A stretch of DNA of 64,000 nucleotides. Origin: Rikenellaceae bacterium (lineage in GTDB: Bacteria > Bacteroidota > Bacteroidia > Bacteroidales > Rikenellaceae). This document shows, piece after piece, positions 7,687 to 15,478 of the stretch. Position 1 is the stretch's first letter; each line of letters begins with the position of its first letter. The notes beneath the pieces were generated by a model. The model was not told the DNA's origin. It did no database searches and was given only the letters and a program-made list of their open reading frames with translations. A program made the position numbers and the translations under genes. The stretch covers positions 54,071-118,070 of the forward strand of contig SUZS01000003.1 of the NCBI GenBank assembly GCA_015059785.1. The letters are read 5' to 3'.

Positions 7687-9258
7687 TTATCTCTTCTCTG
7701 GTTTGCCCATCATACAGATTGCTGTAGAGATGATACCGCCGATAGGTGCCCACCAGGTCCAAGCAATATACTGAGTACCGAAAAGCTGCTTCTGGAACAT
7801 CAGCGGGATGATAATCAGCGCGCCGACAACAATAGCGGCAACAACGCTGGCTGTATTTCCGCGCTTAGTAAATATCGCAGTAAGGAATACGCCAATCATA
7901 CCTGCATATGCAAAGCACATAACGCCTGTAGCGAAGTCTACAAGGTTAAGCCCGCTCGCCTCCTGCATCACTGCCGTAACGATAGCAAAACCAGTAAGGA
8001 GCATACCCATAAAGAAGACCATCTTACGAGAAGATGACAACTGCTCAGCATCGCCCTTTACCGCCTTGCCCTTATCTGCACGGATAGGCAAGTAGAGGTC
8101 CGTCACGAAACTTGACGCCATAGCGTTAATAGCCGAGTTAAATGACGATAGGGCAGCCGCAAGTAGACCAGTAATCATCAGTCCGCGCACACCCATAGGG
8201 ATATGGTTCTTGATATACTGCGGGAAGATGTCGCGAGCATCCGTAAAGAACTGCGAAGGGACTCCTGTAGCCATAAACTCACTCTTATACTTAACAAAGA
8301 GCAGTGAGCCGATAAGTAGGAACACCAGCACGATAGGCAGTGAGATAAGCTGTGACCAGACAAGCGACATTGATGCCTGCTTAACATCGCGGCAGGCGAG
8401 CTGACGCTGTACAAACTCGTGGTCTGTAGTGTACTGGCAGACCTTGAAGAATGCTACGCCAATCATACCACCAAGGACAGTGTATGGCGATGCCCAGTTA
8501 ATTGAGAAGTCAAACATCTTGAGTTTGCTACCCTCCTGCCAACCGACAAGTGAACCATCAGCAGCCACAGCACCTGCATCTGCTCCTGGAACCTTTGTCA
8601 GACCACCATCGGTAAGCATTGCCCACATATCTGATATTGGCATATCTATAGAGCAGAAGACCATAATAAGTGCCACAACACCAGTACCAACAAGCAGCAG
8701 TGTCTGGAAAGTATCAATATAGAGCAGACCCTTGATACCTCCCATCATTGTATAGATAGTAGATACAAGGCCGAGCAGGATGATTGAGTAGACCATAAAG
8801 TCAAACTTAATACCACCAAAGACAATTACCGAGATTGCAATAGCAGCAATAAAGAGTCGTGAGCCAGAGGTAAAGAGCTGTCCGAGAAGGAACATAGCAC
8901 TATTTACTCGCTTAGACTTCTCGCCGAAGCGGTCACCGATATATCCATAGATAGTAATAGTATTTGCCTTGTAGAGCTTTGGCATAATAAGCGCTGCCAC
9001 AAGCATACCACCTACAATAGCACCCAGCAGGTTGAGCACATAGGTAAGGTCTGTATTAAATCCCAACTCTGGCGAGCCAACGAAAGTACCCGCCGAGATA
9101 GTCGTTCCAGTAGCGGCGATAGCCACAATCCAACCTGGCATAGAGCGACCTGCAACGAAGTAGTCTTCAACATCTTTGTTCTTGCGAGAGAAGGCATAGC
9201 CGATAGCCATCAGCGTGCCTAAGAATAGGGCTACTATGAGCCAATCAATAAAAGTCAT
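7687..9258 (-). CDS. Sodium:solute symporter (SSS family)
   Basis: A 523-residue inner-membrane transporter. It opens with a hydrophobic helix (MTFIDWLIVALFLGTLMAIG) and a family-typical stretch, VEDYFVAGRSMPGW, followed by about 13 predicted membrane helices. The SSS family couples sodium entry to uptake of sugars, sialic acid, amino acids or vitamins; the substrate cannot be read from sequence. It faces the FAD oxidoreductase at 9363 across a shared promoter region, so the imported solute may be that enzyme's substrate or product; this is inference. Confidence 0.9.
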   Translation of the reverse strand: MTFIDWLIVALFLGTLMAIGYAFSRKNKDVEDYFVAGRSMPGWIVAIAATGTTISAGTFVGSPELGFNTDLTYVLNLLGAIVGGMLVAALIMPKLYKANTITIYGYIGDRFGEKSKRVNSAMFLLGQLFTSGSRLFIAAIAISVIVFGGIKFDFMVYSIILLGLVSTIYTMMGGIKGLLYIDTFQTLLLVGTGVVALIMVFCSIDMPISDMWAMLTDGGLTKVPGADAGAVAADGSLVGWQEGSKLKMFDFSINWASPYTVLGGMIGVAFFKVCQYTTDHEFVQRQLACRDVKQASMSLVWSQLISLPIVLVFLLIGSLLFVKYKSEFMATGVPSQFFTDARDIFPQYIKNHIPMGVRGLMITGLLAAALSSFNSAINAMASSFVTDLYLPIRADKGKAVKGDAEQLSSSRKMVFFMGMLLTGFAIVTAVMQEASGLNLVDFATGVMCFAYAGMIGVFLTAIFTKRGNTASVVAAIVVGALIIIPLMFQKQLFGTQYIAWTWWAPIGGIISTAICMMGKPEKR

Positions 9259-9286
9259 ACGGTTTTTGTTTAGGTTTATATTGTTA

Positions 9287-9294
9287 CAAAGGTA
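9287..9294 (-). promoter_or_regulatory. -7 box TACCTTTG for the symporter
   Basis: The minus strand reads TACCTTTG, an exact TAnnTTTG match, 28 bases before the symporter ATG. Confidence 0.7.
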
Positions 9295-9325
9295 ATAAAT
9301 ATTTGCAAAGAGTCAAAATTATTGC

Positions 9326-9333
9326 TAATTTTG
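9326..9333 (+). promoter_or_regulatory. -7 box TAATTTTG for the FAD oxidoreductase
   Basis: Exact TAnnTTTG match, with a TTTG at 9302-9305 at the spacing expected for the -33 element. The ATG follows 29 bases later. It lies back to back with the symporter promoter, so one regulator could control both genes. Confidence 0.75.
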
Positions 9334-9362
9334 TGTAACAAAATTTCAAATAACATAAAAAT

Positions 9363-11186
9363 ATGAAATTAAGCAAATCAAATTCAGTAATGGTCTTGGC
9401 AACGACCTTTGCTGAGCGTGGCGACTGGACTGTAGAACAGCAGTTTGTACTTCAGATGGGCTCATCCTATCTGTTGGCTCACGGAATTGGTACTCCACTT
9501 GCAAAGGATGCTGTAACGACTGTCTCTGTTCCTTGTGATGGCGAGTATAACATCCTTGTTCGTACAAAGAACTGGACAAAGCATTGGTCTGATGGCCCAA
9601 CTCCGGGTATCTTTGAGGTAAAGATTGACGGTGTGAGCGACGGCACAACATACGGCACTGACTCTGTAAACTGGTACTGGCAGCGCGGTGGTAAGGTTGC
9701 GCTCAAGGCTGGCGAGCATACTGTTGCCCTGCACGACCTTACTGGTTTTGATGGCCGTTGTGATGCTATAATCCTTACAACCGAGGACTATACACCATCT
9801 GAGAGTCTTGAGGAGTACTTTGCTCTTCGTGAGGCACTGCTTGGCAAAGTGGCTCCAGAGGATAAGGGTAGTTACGACTTTGTTGTTGTCGGCGGTGGAA
9901 TCTCTGGTATCTGCGCAGCCTTGGCAGCTTCACGACTCGGTCTTAAGGTGGCACTTATTCAGGATAGATATGTCCTTGGTGGAAACAACTCGTCAGAGGT
10001 GCGCGTTGGACTTGGTGGTCAGATTAACATTGACCCATATCCATCACTTGGCTACCTGCTCAACGAGATTGGCCCAGATAGAATTGGTAACGCCCGCGGT
10101 GCGCACCACTATCAGGACGACAAGAAGATGAAGGTCGTTCTTGCTGAGAAGAATATCTCACTCTTTATGGGTTACACTGTAACTGAGGTAGAGAAGGATG
10201 GCGACAAGATTGTCTCTGTAGTGGCTCAGGAGGCGACCGTTCAGAATAGAATTAAAATCTCGGGCAAGTACTTCTCTGACTGTACTGGCGATGCACACCT
10301 TGGTTATATGGCTGGTGCTGAGTGCCGTATGGGTCGTGAGGCTCGTGATGAGTTCAACGAGCGACTTGCTCCAGAGAAGGCTGACGATATGACTATGGGC
10401 GTATCTATAGAGTGGTACTGCGAGGATTGGAACACCCCTTGCGACTTCCCAGACTCACTGGACTGGGGTCTGCGCCTTGATGAGTATACTGTAGAGCCTG
10501 TACACCGTGCAAATTGGTACTGGGAGGTTGGTATGATGGACGACCAGGTTGCTGATGCTGAGAAGATTCGCGACTACGGTATGTATGTTGCCTACTCTAC
10601 ATTCTCATACTGCAAGAACCGCTACTCAAAGAAGGAGGATTGGACCTGTACTCACCTTACTTGGGTGAGCCATGTATCTGGTAAGCGCGAGTCTCGCCGT
10701 ATTATGGGCGACTATATCCTTCGTGAGCAGGACCTTACCCGTCCTATACGCCACGAGGATGAGACCTGTACTACCACTTGGCGTATTGACCAGCACTACC
10801 CTATGGAGAAGAATAGCAAGGACTATCCAAATCAGGAGTGGCTCTCATACGGTGTGCTGACACCAATCGACTTCTACGCTCTGCCTTACCGCTGCTTCTA
10901 CTCAAAGGATATTAGCAATATGTTTATGGCTGGCCGAAATATCTCCGTAACACACATCGCTCTGGGCTCTACCCGCGTAATGCGTACCTGCGGACTTATC
11001 GGCGAGGTGGTAGGTATGGCTGCGGCTGTATGTGCTCGCCGCAACGCTTATCCACGCGATGTATACACAACATACTTTGAGGACCTTAAGGAGCTTATGC
11101 GCAAGGGTACAGGCCGCACGGATGTGCCTTACACCCAGTTCTACCATCAGGTAGACCGCACAGGCCATCAGGCTGAGGATAGATAG
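9363..11186 (+). CDS. FAD-dependent oxidoreductase with N-terminal beta-sandwich domain
   Basis: A 607-residue protein. Residues about 160-600 form a FAD-dependent oxidoreductase of the PF12831 type: dinucleotide-binding motif VVVGGGISGICAALAASRLG near 175-195, then LGGNNSSEVRVGLGG, a FSDCTGDAHLGYMAGAE motif and a C-terminal GEVVGMAAAVCA. Residues 1-150 look like a beta-sandwich ligand-binding module (EYNILVRTKNWT, TPGIFEVKIDG, GEHTVALHDLTGFDGR), like those next to polysaccharide-acting enzymes. No signal peptide is visible, so it is probably cytoplasmic. A close paralogue lies at 13614. The substrate is unknown; oxidation of a sugar or glycoside is a reasonable guess. Confidence 0.85.
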   Translation: MKLSKSNSVMVLATTFAERGDWTVEQQFVLQMGSSYLLAHGIGTPLAKDAVTTVSVPCDGEYNILVRTKNWTKHWSDGPTPGIFEVKIDGVSDGTTYGTDSVNWYWQRGGKVALKAGEHTVALHDLTGFDGRCDAIILTTEDYTPSESLEEYFALREALLGKVAPEDKGSYDFVVVGGGISGICAALAASRLGLKVALIQDRYVLGGNNSSEVRVGLGGQINIDPYPSLGYLLNEIGPDRIGNARGAHHYQDDKKMKVVLAEKNISLFMGYTVTEVEKDGDKIVSVVAQEATVQNRIKISGKYFSDCTGDAHLGYMAGAECRMGREARDEFNERLAPEKADDMTMGVSIEWYCEDWNTPCDFPDSLDWGLRLDEYTVEPVHRANWYWEVGMMDDQVADAEKIRDYGMYVAYSTFSYCKNRYSKKEDWTCTHLTWVSHVSGKRESRRIMGDYILREQDLTRPIRHEDETCTTTWRIDQHYPMEKNSKDYPNQEWLSYGVLTPIDFYALPYRCFYSKDISNMFMAGRNISVTHIALGSTRVMRTCGLIGEVVGMAAAVCARRNAYPRDVYTTYFEDLKELMRKGTGRTDVPYTQFYHQVDRTGHQAEDR

Positions 11187-11212
11187 TTTGTGTTACTATA
11201 CAAATAGGTAAG

Positions 11213-11333
11213 GAGGCTGAATAAAAAGTGTATTTTGTCGTTACGCTCGCCCTCAAAATGCTCATTTACGCCAAGTAAACTCCGCTTTTTCGGGCTTCGC
11301 AAGCCTAAAACTACATCTTTTTATTCAACCTCC
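11213..11333. repeat. Intergenic palindromic repeat, copy A
   Basis: A 121-base element whose ends are inverted repeats (GAGGCTGAATAAAAAG with CTTTTTATTCAACCTC) and whose middle folds into a long imperfect hairpin capped by TTTAC-gccaa-GTAAA. It contains the TTTTGTCG motif shared with the wider family. Copy B at 17171 differs by only a few bases. Both copies follow a plus-strand gene and are followed by the same GTGGGTGACTA hairpin before a convergent minus-strand gene. Confidence 0.9.
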
Positions 11334-11339
11334 GAACAA

Positions 11340-11377
11340 AATGTGGGTGACTATTTTTCTTTTTAGTCACCCACATT
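11340..11377. terminator. Hairpin terminator between convergent genes
   Basis: A 14-bp stem (AATGTGGGTGACTA with TAGTCACCCACATT) around a T-rich loop, just beyond repeat copy A. A near-copy follows repeat copy B at 17303. Confidence 0.8.
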
Positions 11378-11398
11378 TCTGTATTAGTTGGCAATATG

Positions 11399-12775
11399 TT
11401 ACTCCTCTGGAGCGAACATAGGGTCCCATGCCGGAAGCATAATAGGCTTTTGCTCAAGGAGCTTGAGAATGTCGGCTGGGACATACTTGCGCTCGGCAAC
11501 AAGACGGAACATATACTGGTCAAACCACTGGTCGGTCATAATAAGGTTGCCGCGGTAGCCGCTACTTGCACCCCAGCTATTCTCGACCATCCACTTTGTA
11601 GTTTTGCCACTATCATCAGTATCTACGGCGATAAGGGTCATGGCGTGAGATGAGCCACTGGCAAAGGTGCTGATTCTCTGCTTCTTATCCATTGGGAAGT
11701 CGGTAGCAAAGAGTGAACCGTAGTCCAGATTTGTAACATCCAGCACTCCGCGCTTGCGGTCAAAGAACTTACCCACATCGCAAGAGAAGTACATTGCCGT
11801 ATTATCCTTTATAGATGCTAATGCAACCTCCTTTATGCGCTCTATAGGCAGGTTGATATAGAGCCAGTTGTCGCCGTCGTATGTGTGGCGGTCGTAGTCA
11901 ATCTCATATACCTTGCCATACTCGCGTGTAGGGTCGTTCATCAGCATAACATAGTTATTCTCAAGGTCTTCGCCCACAAACTCGGCATAGAAGCTCTGCG
12001 GGGTATAGGTTTTACTGCTCACCCTCTCTCCCTTGCTGTTGTAGCGAGTCCAGACAAACTCTGTAGGTGGCACACCGAGGCACTTTACAAGAATGCCATA
12101 GATATTTGTGAGCATCTGAGTCTTGAGTGTCTGCAACTCGCCCTTGCGAGCCTCGCGAAGTTTAAGAGCATACTCGCGCAACTTGAGCGAGAGAATCATT
12201 CTCATATCGCGGGTGTTGTTGCTCTGGTAGGTCTCTGGCATTGCGCTGCTTGGTACAGCACCATATTTTGTAATAAGGTTGCTCACGCCCGTAAACTGAC
12301 CTCCGTCGCCGATAGGATTTTTTAGCAGCCACTCAACTTTGCGGTCGTCAAGTGGAAGGTCGCGCGTGTCGATAATACCCTGCAAGAAGAGGTTTGACTT
12401 CTCCAGAAGGTCGTAGAATGAGAGGTAGTTCTGCGAAAACTCAAACTCCTTCAAGTCGTGCTTTGCTATCATCTTGGCACGCAACACATTAAGACCCGTA
12501 AAGAGCCAGCAGCGACCCGATGATTTCTGGTCGGTAATACCATTTGTCTTTACTTGGTGCTTAAAGTGTGTGTCACACATAGCAAGGTTCTCGCCATTTT
12601 TGGCAAGGGTAGAGATTGGCGTAGAGGCAAGGGCGTTCTTTACAGCGATATCTGCTGCCTCGCCCTTATATCCAGTGCGAATCTGATTCATCATTGCGGC
12701 GTCAATGCCACCGCTTCGTTGCGCTACAGCCGTAAGAGTGGCAAGCGCGCATAAAATTGTAAGTACTCTTCTCAT
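11399..12775 (-). CDS. Exported C1-family aminopeptidase (bleomycin hydrolase/PepC type)
   Basis: A 458-residue papain-fold peptidase of the C1B family. A signal peptide (MRRVLTILCALATLTAVAQ) exports it, unlike the cytoplasmic PepC of Gram-positives. The active-site Cys is residue 89 in SSGRCWLFTGLN; the His lies in SGSSHAMTLIAVD and the Asn in MVENSWG. The usual C1B length and the C-terminal tail are present. The gene follows the SGNH hydrolase with a 7-base gap, so the two share a transcript. It probably trims peptides in the periplasm. Confidence 0.92.
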   Translation of the reverse strand: MRRVLTILCALATLTAVAQRSGGIDAAMMNQIRTGYKGEAADIAVKNALASTPISTLAKNGENLAMCDTHFKHQVKTNGITDQKSSGRCWLFTGLNVLRAKMIAKHDLKEFEFSQNYLSFYDLLEKSNLFLQGIIDTRDLPLDDRKVEWLLKNPIGDGGQFTGVSNLITKYGAVPSSAMPETYQSNNTRDMRMILSLKLREYALKLREARKGELQTLKTQMLTNIYGILVKCLGVPPTEFVWTRYNSKGERVSSKTYTPQSFYAEFVGEDLENNYVMLMNDPTREYGKVYEIDYDRHTYDGDNWLYINLPIERIKEVALASIKDNTAMYFSCDVGKFFDRKRGVLDVTNLDYGSLFATDFPMDKKQRISTFASGSSHAMTLIAVDTDDSGKTTKWMVENSWGASSGYRGNLIMTDQWFDQYMFRLVAERKYVPADILKLLEQKPIMLPAWDPMFAPEE

Positions 12776-12782
12776 ATTGTAA

Positions 12783-13529
12783 CTATTTGATTAACATCGG
12801 TCTAAGAATTTTTACCCACTCGGCATAACCCTTTGCGTTGAGGTGAATTTTGTCGTCTGTAAACTTGCTGGCATCAATCTCTCCATCCTCAGTAAGCAGA
12901 GGGGTGCAGGTGTCTACATATATAACTTGGTCGCTAATCTCTGCATACTCACGCATAAGAGCGTTGTAGTTAGCCTGACGGTCGCGAATAGCCTCACGGC
13001 GCTGGCAGTGCTTCATGGCAAGGAAGTAGATTGGCACATCTGGGTAGTCCGCCTCAATGCGCTTAAAGAGTAGACGCACAAGGTCAAACAGCTCGCCTAC
13101 GGTGATATTAACCTCTGGCATTGTTCTCAAGTCGTTGTCGCAGTAGAATACAAACGCCTTAGGCTTGTAGTGCGCCATAACGGTGTTGTAGTTGTAGTGC
13201 AGGTCTCTTAGCGTAGCACCGCCATAGCCGCGATTGACAACTGTCAGCGGCGCAAAATCCTCTTTCAAGCTCTTCCATAGGCGGATTGATGAGCTACCGA
13301 AGAACATCACATCACACTCACTCGGCTCAACCGCTGCCCTCTCGCGCAGAGCCTTGATATACTTATCCTCGTAGCGGAGAATCCACTCCAAATCACACTG
13401 CTTAGTTACTGGCAGAGAGCTGTCAATGGTGTAGATATTGCTCTGCTCAGGTTGCTGACTCTCGGCGTTCTGGTTGTTGGCACAGCTAACTGCAATCAGA
13501 ACGGACAGAATAAAAAGTATCCTCTTCAT
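12783..13529 (-). CDS. SGNH/GDSL-family hydrolase lipoprotein
   Basis: A 248-residue lipoprotein (lipobox in MKRILFILSVLIAVSCANN) of the SGNH/GDSL hydrolase superfamily. Block I is FFGSSSIRLW with the catalytic Ser, block II is NRGYGGATLRD with Gly, block III is YCDNDLR with the Asn, and block V is DDKIHLNAKGYAEW with the Asp and His pair. Members deacetylate or de-esterify glycans and lipids. It is the first gene of a two-gene operon with the C1 peptidase and has its own promoter. Confidence 0.88.
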   Translation of the reverse strand: MKRILFILSVLIAVSCANNQNAESQQPEQSNIYTIDSSLPVTKQCDLEWILRYEDKYIKALRERAAVEPSECDVMFFGSSSIRLWKSLKEDFAPLTVVNRGYGGATLRDLHYNYNTVMAHYKPKAFVFYCDNDLRTMPEVNITVGELFDLVRLLFKRIEADYPDVPIYFLAMKHCQRREAIRDRQANYNALMREYAEISDQVIYVDTCTPLLTEDGEIDASKFTDDKIHLNAKGYAEWVKILRPMLIK

Positions 13530-13546
13530 AACTATTTATCTTTTTA

Positions 13547-13554
13547 CAAAGATA
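13547..13554 (-). promoter_or_regulatory. -7 box TATCTTTG for the SGNH hydrolase operon
   Basis: On the minus strand TATCTTTG matches TAnnTTTG, 17 bases before the ATG at 13529. Confidence 0.7.
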
Positions 13555-13586
13555 CAACTTTTCTTGCATAACCGCAAAATGGTTAG

Positions 13587-13594
13587 TAACTTTG
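13587..13594 (+). promoter_or_regulatory. -7 box TAACTTTG for the second FAD oxidoreductase
   Basis: Exact TAnnTTTG match 19 bases before the ATG at 13614, back to back with the promoter of the SGNH hydrolase, repeating the divergent arrangement seen at 9287-9333. Confidence 0.75.
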
Positions 13595-13613
13595 TGTAAA
13601 CATTTTTTTAGCG

Positions 13614-15422
13614 ATGAATAGCTCTGTTTTTCTTTTAGCGTCTCTATTTGACGACTATGGCGGTTGGAGTGCCGATAGTCAGTTTTTTGATCTTATGGGC
13701 TCTACGCCGCTGCTTGCACACGGCCTGGGCGAGGCTGTGGCGGATGCAAGGAGTCAATTTATAGCACCTACAGAGGGAGAGTATAATGTCTATGTCCGCA
13801 CACGAAATTGGACTAAATATTGGTCTGATGCGCCTACGCCAGGAGTTTTTGAGGTTTTTGTTGATGGACAGAGTGTCGGTGTTTTCGGTAATGAGATGTC
13901 ACAGTGGCACTGGCAGCGCGGAGCAAAGATAACGCTTGCACAGGGTAGCCACTCTGTTGTAGTTAAGGACCTTACGGGCTTTGATGGCAGGTTTGATGCC
14001 ATACTACTGACAAAGTCAAACAGAGCGCCTAAGGATGAAGTTGACTCTTACCGCGCTCTTCGTAAACGCCTGCTTGGACTCCCTCTGCCGCCAAAGCGCG
14101 CGGGGTCGTACGACTTTGTAGTCGTTGGTGGTGGCGTGGCGGGTATGTGCGCAGCTATCGCTGCTGCCCGCACTGGTACTCGCGTAGCCCTTATTCAGGA
14201 CCGCAAGGTGCTGGGTGGCAATAACTCATCGGAGGTGCGTGTAGGTCTTGGCGGACGATTAAACATAGGTCTCTACCCATCGCTCGGCTACCTACTTAAC
14301 GAGTTTGCGCCCGTAACGAAGGGCAACGCCCGCACGGCAGATGTTTACGAGGATGAGAAGAAACTTGCCGCAGTGCTATCTGAGAAGCGCATAACACTAT
14401 TTATGGGCTACCGCGTGAGTGAAGCTGTTGTAAATGAGGAGAATAAGATAACCGCCGTAGTGGCTACAGATGTTATAAACCATAGCCGTATACGCATTGC
14501 GGGTCGCCTTTTTGCCGACTGCACGGGCGATGCGAACCTTGCAGTGCTTGCGGGAGCTGAGACACATATGGGGCGTGAGGCAAGAGATGAGTATGGCGAG
14601 GTCTCTGCGCCAGAGACTGCCGACACAATGACTATGGGAGCATCGCTGCAGTGGTACTGCCTTGAGGATAGTGTTGTCCGCCCATTTCCAGATATCGACT
14701 GGGGCCTTAAGCTTGACGAGCAGAGCGTGCAGGTTGTGCGCCGAGGACAGTGGTACTGGGAGGTGGGTATGCGCGACGACCAGATTGCTGATGCCGAGCG
14801 CATACGCGACTACGGAATGTATGTGGCGTACTCAAATTGGGCATACCTTAAAAATCACTACTCAAAGCGAGAGGATTACGCGTGTAGTTACCTCGGCTGG
14901 GTGAGCCATGTGGCAGGAAAGCGCGAGTCACGCCGTGTGATGGGCGAGTTTGTGCTGCGCGAGCAGGATTTGAAGAGTAATGTTATCTACCCAGACGGCT
15001 CGGCATCTACTTCGTGGTATATAGACCAGCACTACCCAGACCCAGAGAATAGCCTTCGCTTTCCTGGGCAGGAGTACCTCTCTTGCGGACATCTTGACCC
15101 TATGGGCTTCTATCCGATACCTTACCGCTGCTTCTACTCAAAGGATATTGTAAATATGTTTATGGCGGGCCGAGATATCTCTGTCAGCCACATCGCTCTG
15201 GGTACTGTCCGCGTGATGCGAACAACGGCAATGATGGGCGAGGTTGTGGGTATGGCAGCAACCCTCTGCCGTCGCCATAAGTGCCTGCCTCGTGATATAT
15301 ACTACACCTACCTTGATAGTCTCAAGGGTATGATGCAGCGCGGAGTGGGTCGTACAGATGTGCCGTATACGCAGATTTATACACTAATTGATACTACGGC
15401 AGCCCGTAGTGAGGAGTGTTAA
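13614..15422 (+). CDS. FAD-dependent oxidoreductase, paralogue of the 9363 gene
   Basis: A 602-residue protein with the same architecture as the 9363-11186 product and high similarity along its full length. The N-terminal beta-sandwich (EYNVYVRTRNWT, TPGVFEVFVDG, DLTGFDGRFDAI) is followed by the FAD domain: VVVGGGVAGMCAAIAAARTG, LGGNNSSEVRVGLGG, FADCTGDANLAVLAGAE and GEVVGMAATLC. No signal peptide is visible. Many motifs are identical to the paralogue, but the N-terminal lead and the loops differ, so the duplication is not recent or the substrates have diverged. It faces the SGNH hydrolase/C1 peptidase operon. Confidence 0.85.
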   Translation: MNSSVFLLASLFDDYGGWSADSQFFDLMGSTPLLAHGLGEAVADARSQFIAPTEGEYNVYVRTRNWTKYWSDAPTPGVFEVFVDGQSVGVFGNEMSQWHWQRGAKITLAQGSHSVVVKDLTGFDGRFDAILLTKSNRAPKDEVDSYRALRKRLLGLPLPPKRAGSYDFVVVGGGVAGMCAAIAAARTGTRVALIQDRKVLGGNNSSEVRVGLGGRLNIGLYPSLGYLLNEFAPVTKGNARTADVYEDEKKLAAVLSEKRITLFMGYRVSEAVVNEENKITAVVATDVINHSRIRIAGRLFADCTGDANLAVLAGAETHMGREARDEYGEVSAPETADTMTMGASLQWYCLEDSVVRPFPDIDWGLKLDEQSVQVVRRGQWYWEVGMRDDQIADAERIRDYGMYVAYSNWAYLKNHYSKREDYACSYLGWVSHVAGKRESRRVMGEFVLREQDLKSNVIYPDGSASTSWYIDQHYPDPENSLRFPGQEYLSCGHLDPMGFYPIPYRCFYSKDIVNMFMAGRDISVSHIALGTVRVMRTTAMMGEVVGMAATLCRRHKCLPRDIYYTYLDSLKGMMQRGVGRTDVPYTQIYTLIDTTAARSEEC

Positions 15423-15433
15423 AGATTTTTTAT

Positions 15434-15441
15434 TACCTTTG
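15434..15441 (+). promoter_or_regulatory. -7 box TACCTTTG for the putative glycoside hydrolase
   Basis: Exact TAnnTTTG match, 12 bases after the stop of the FAD oxidoreductase and 37 bases before the chosen ATG at 15479. It supports that start over the TTG at 15455. Confidence 0.7.
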
Positions 15442-15478
15442 TGGCGTTTTCTGATTGAAAAGAGTGAAAATTGAGAGT

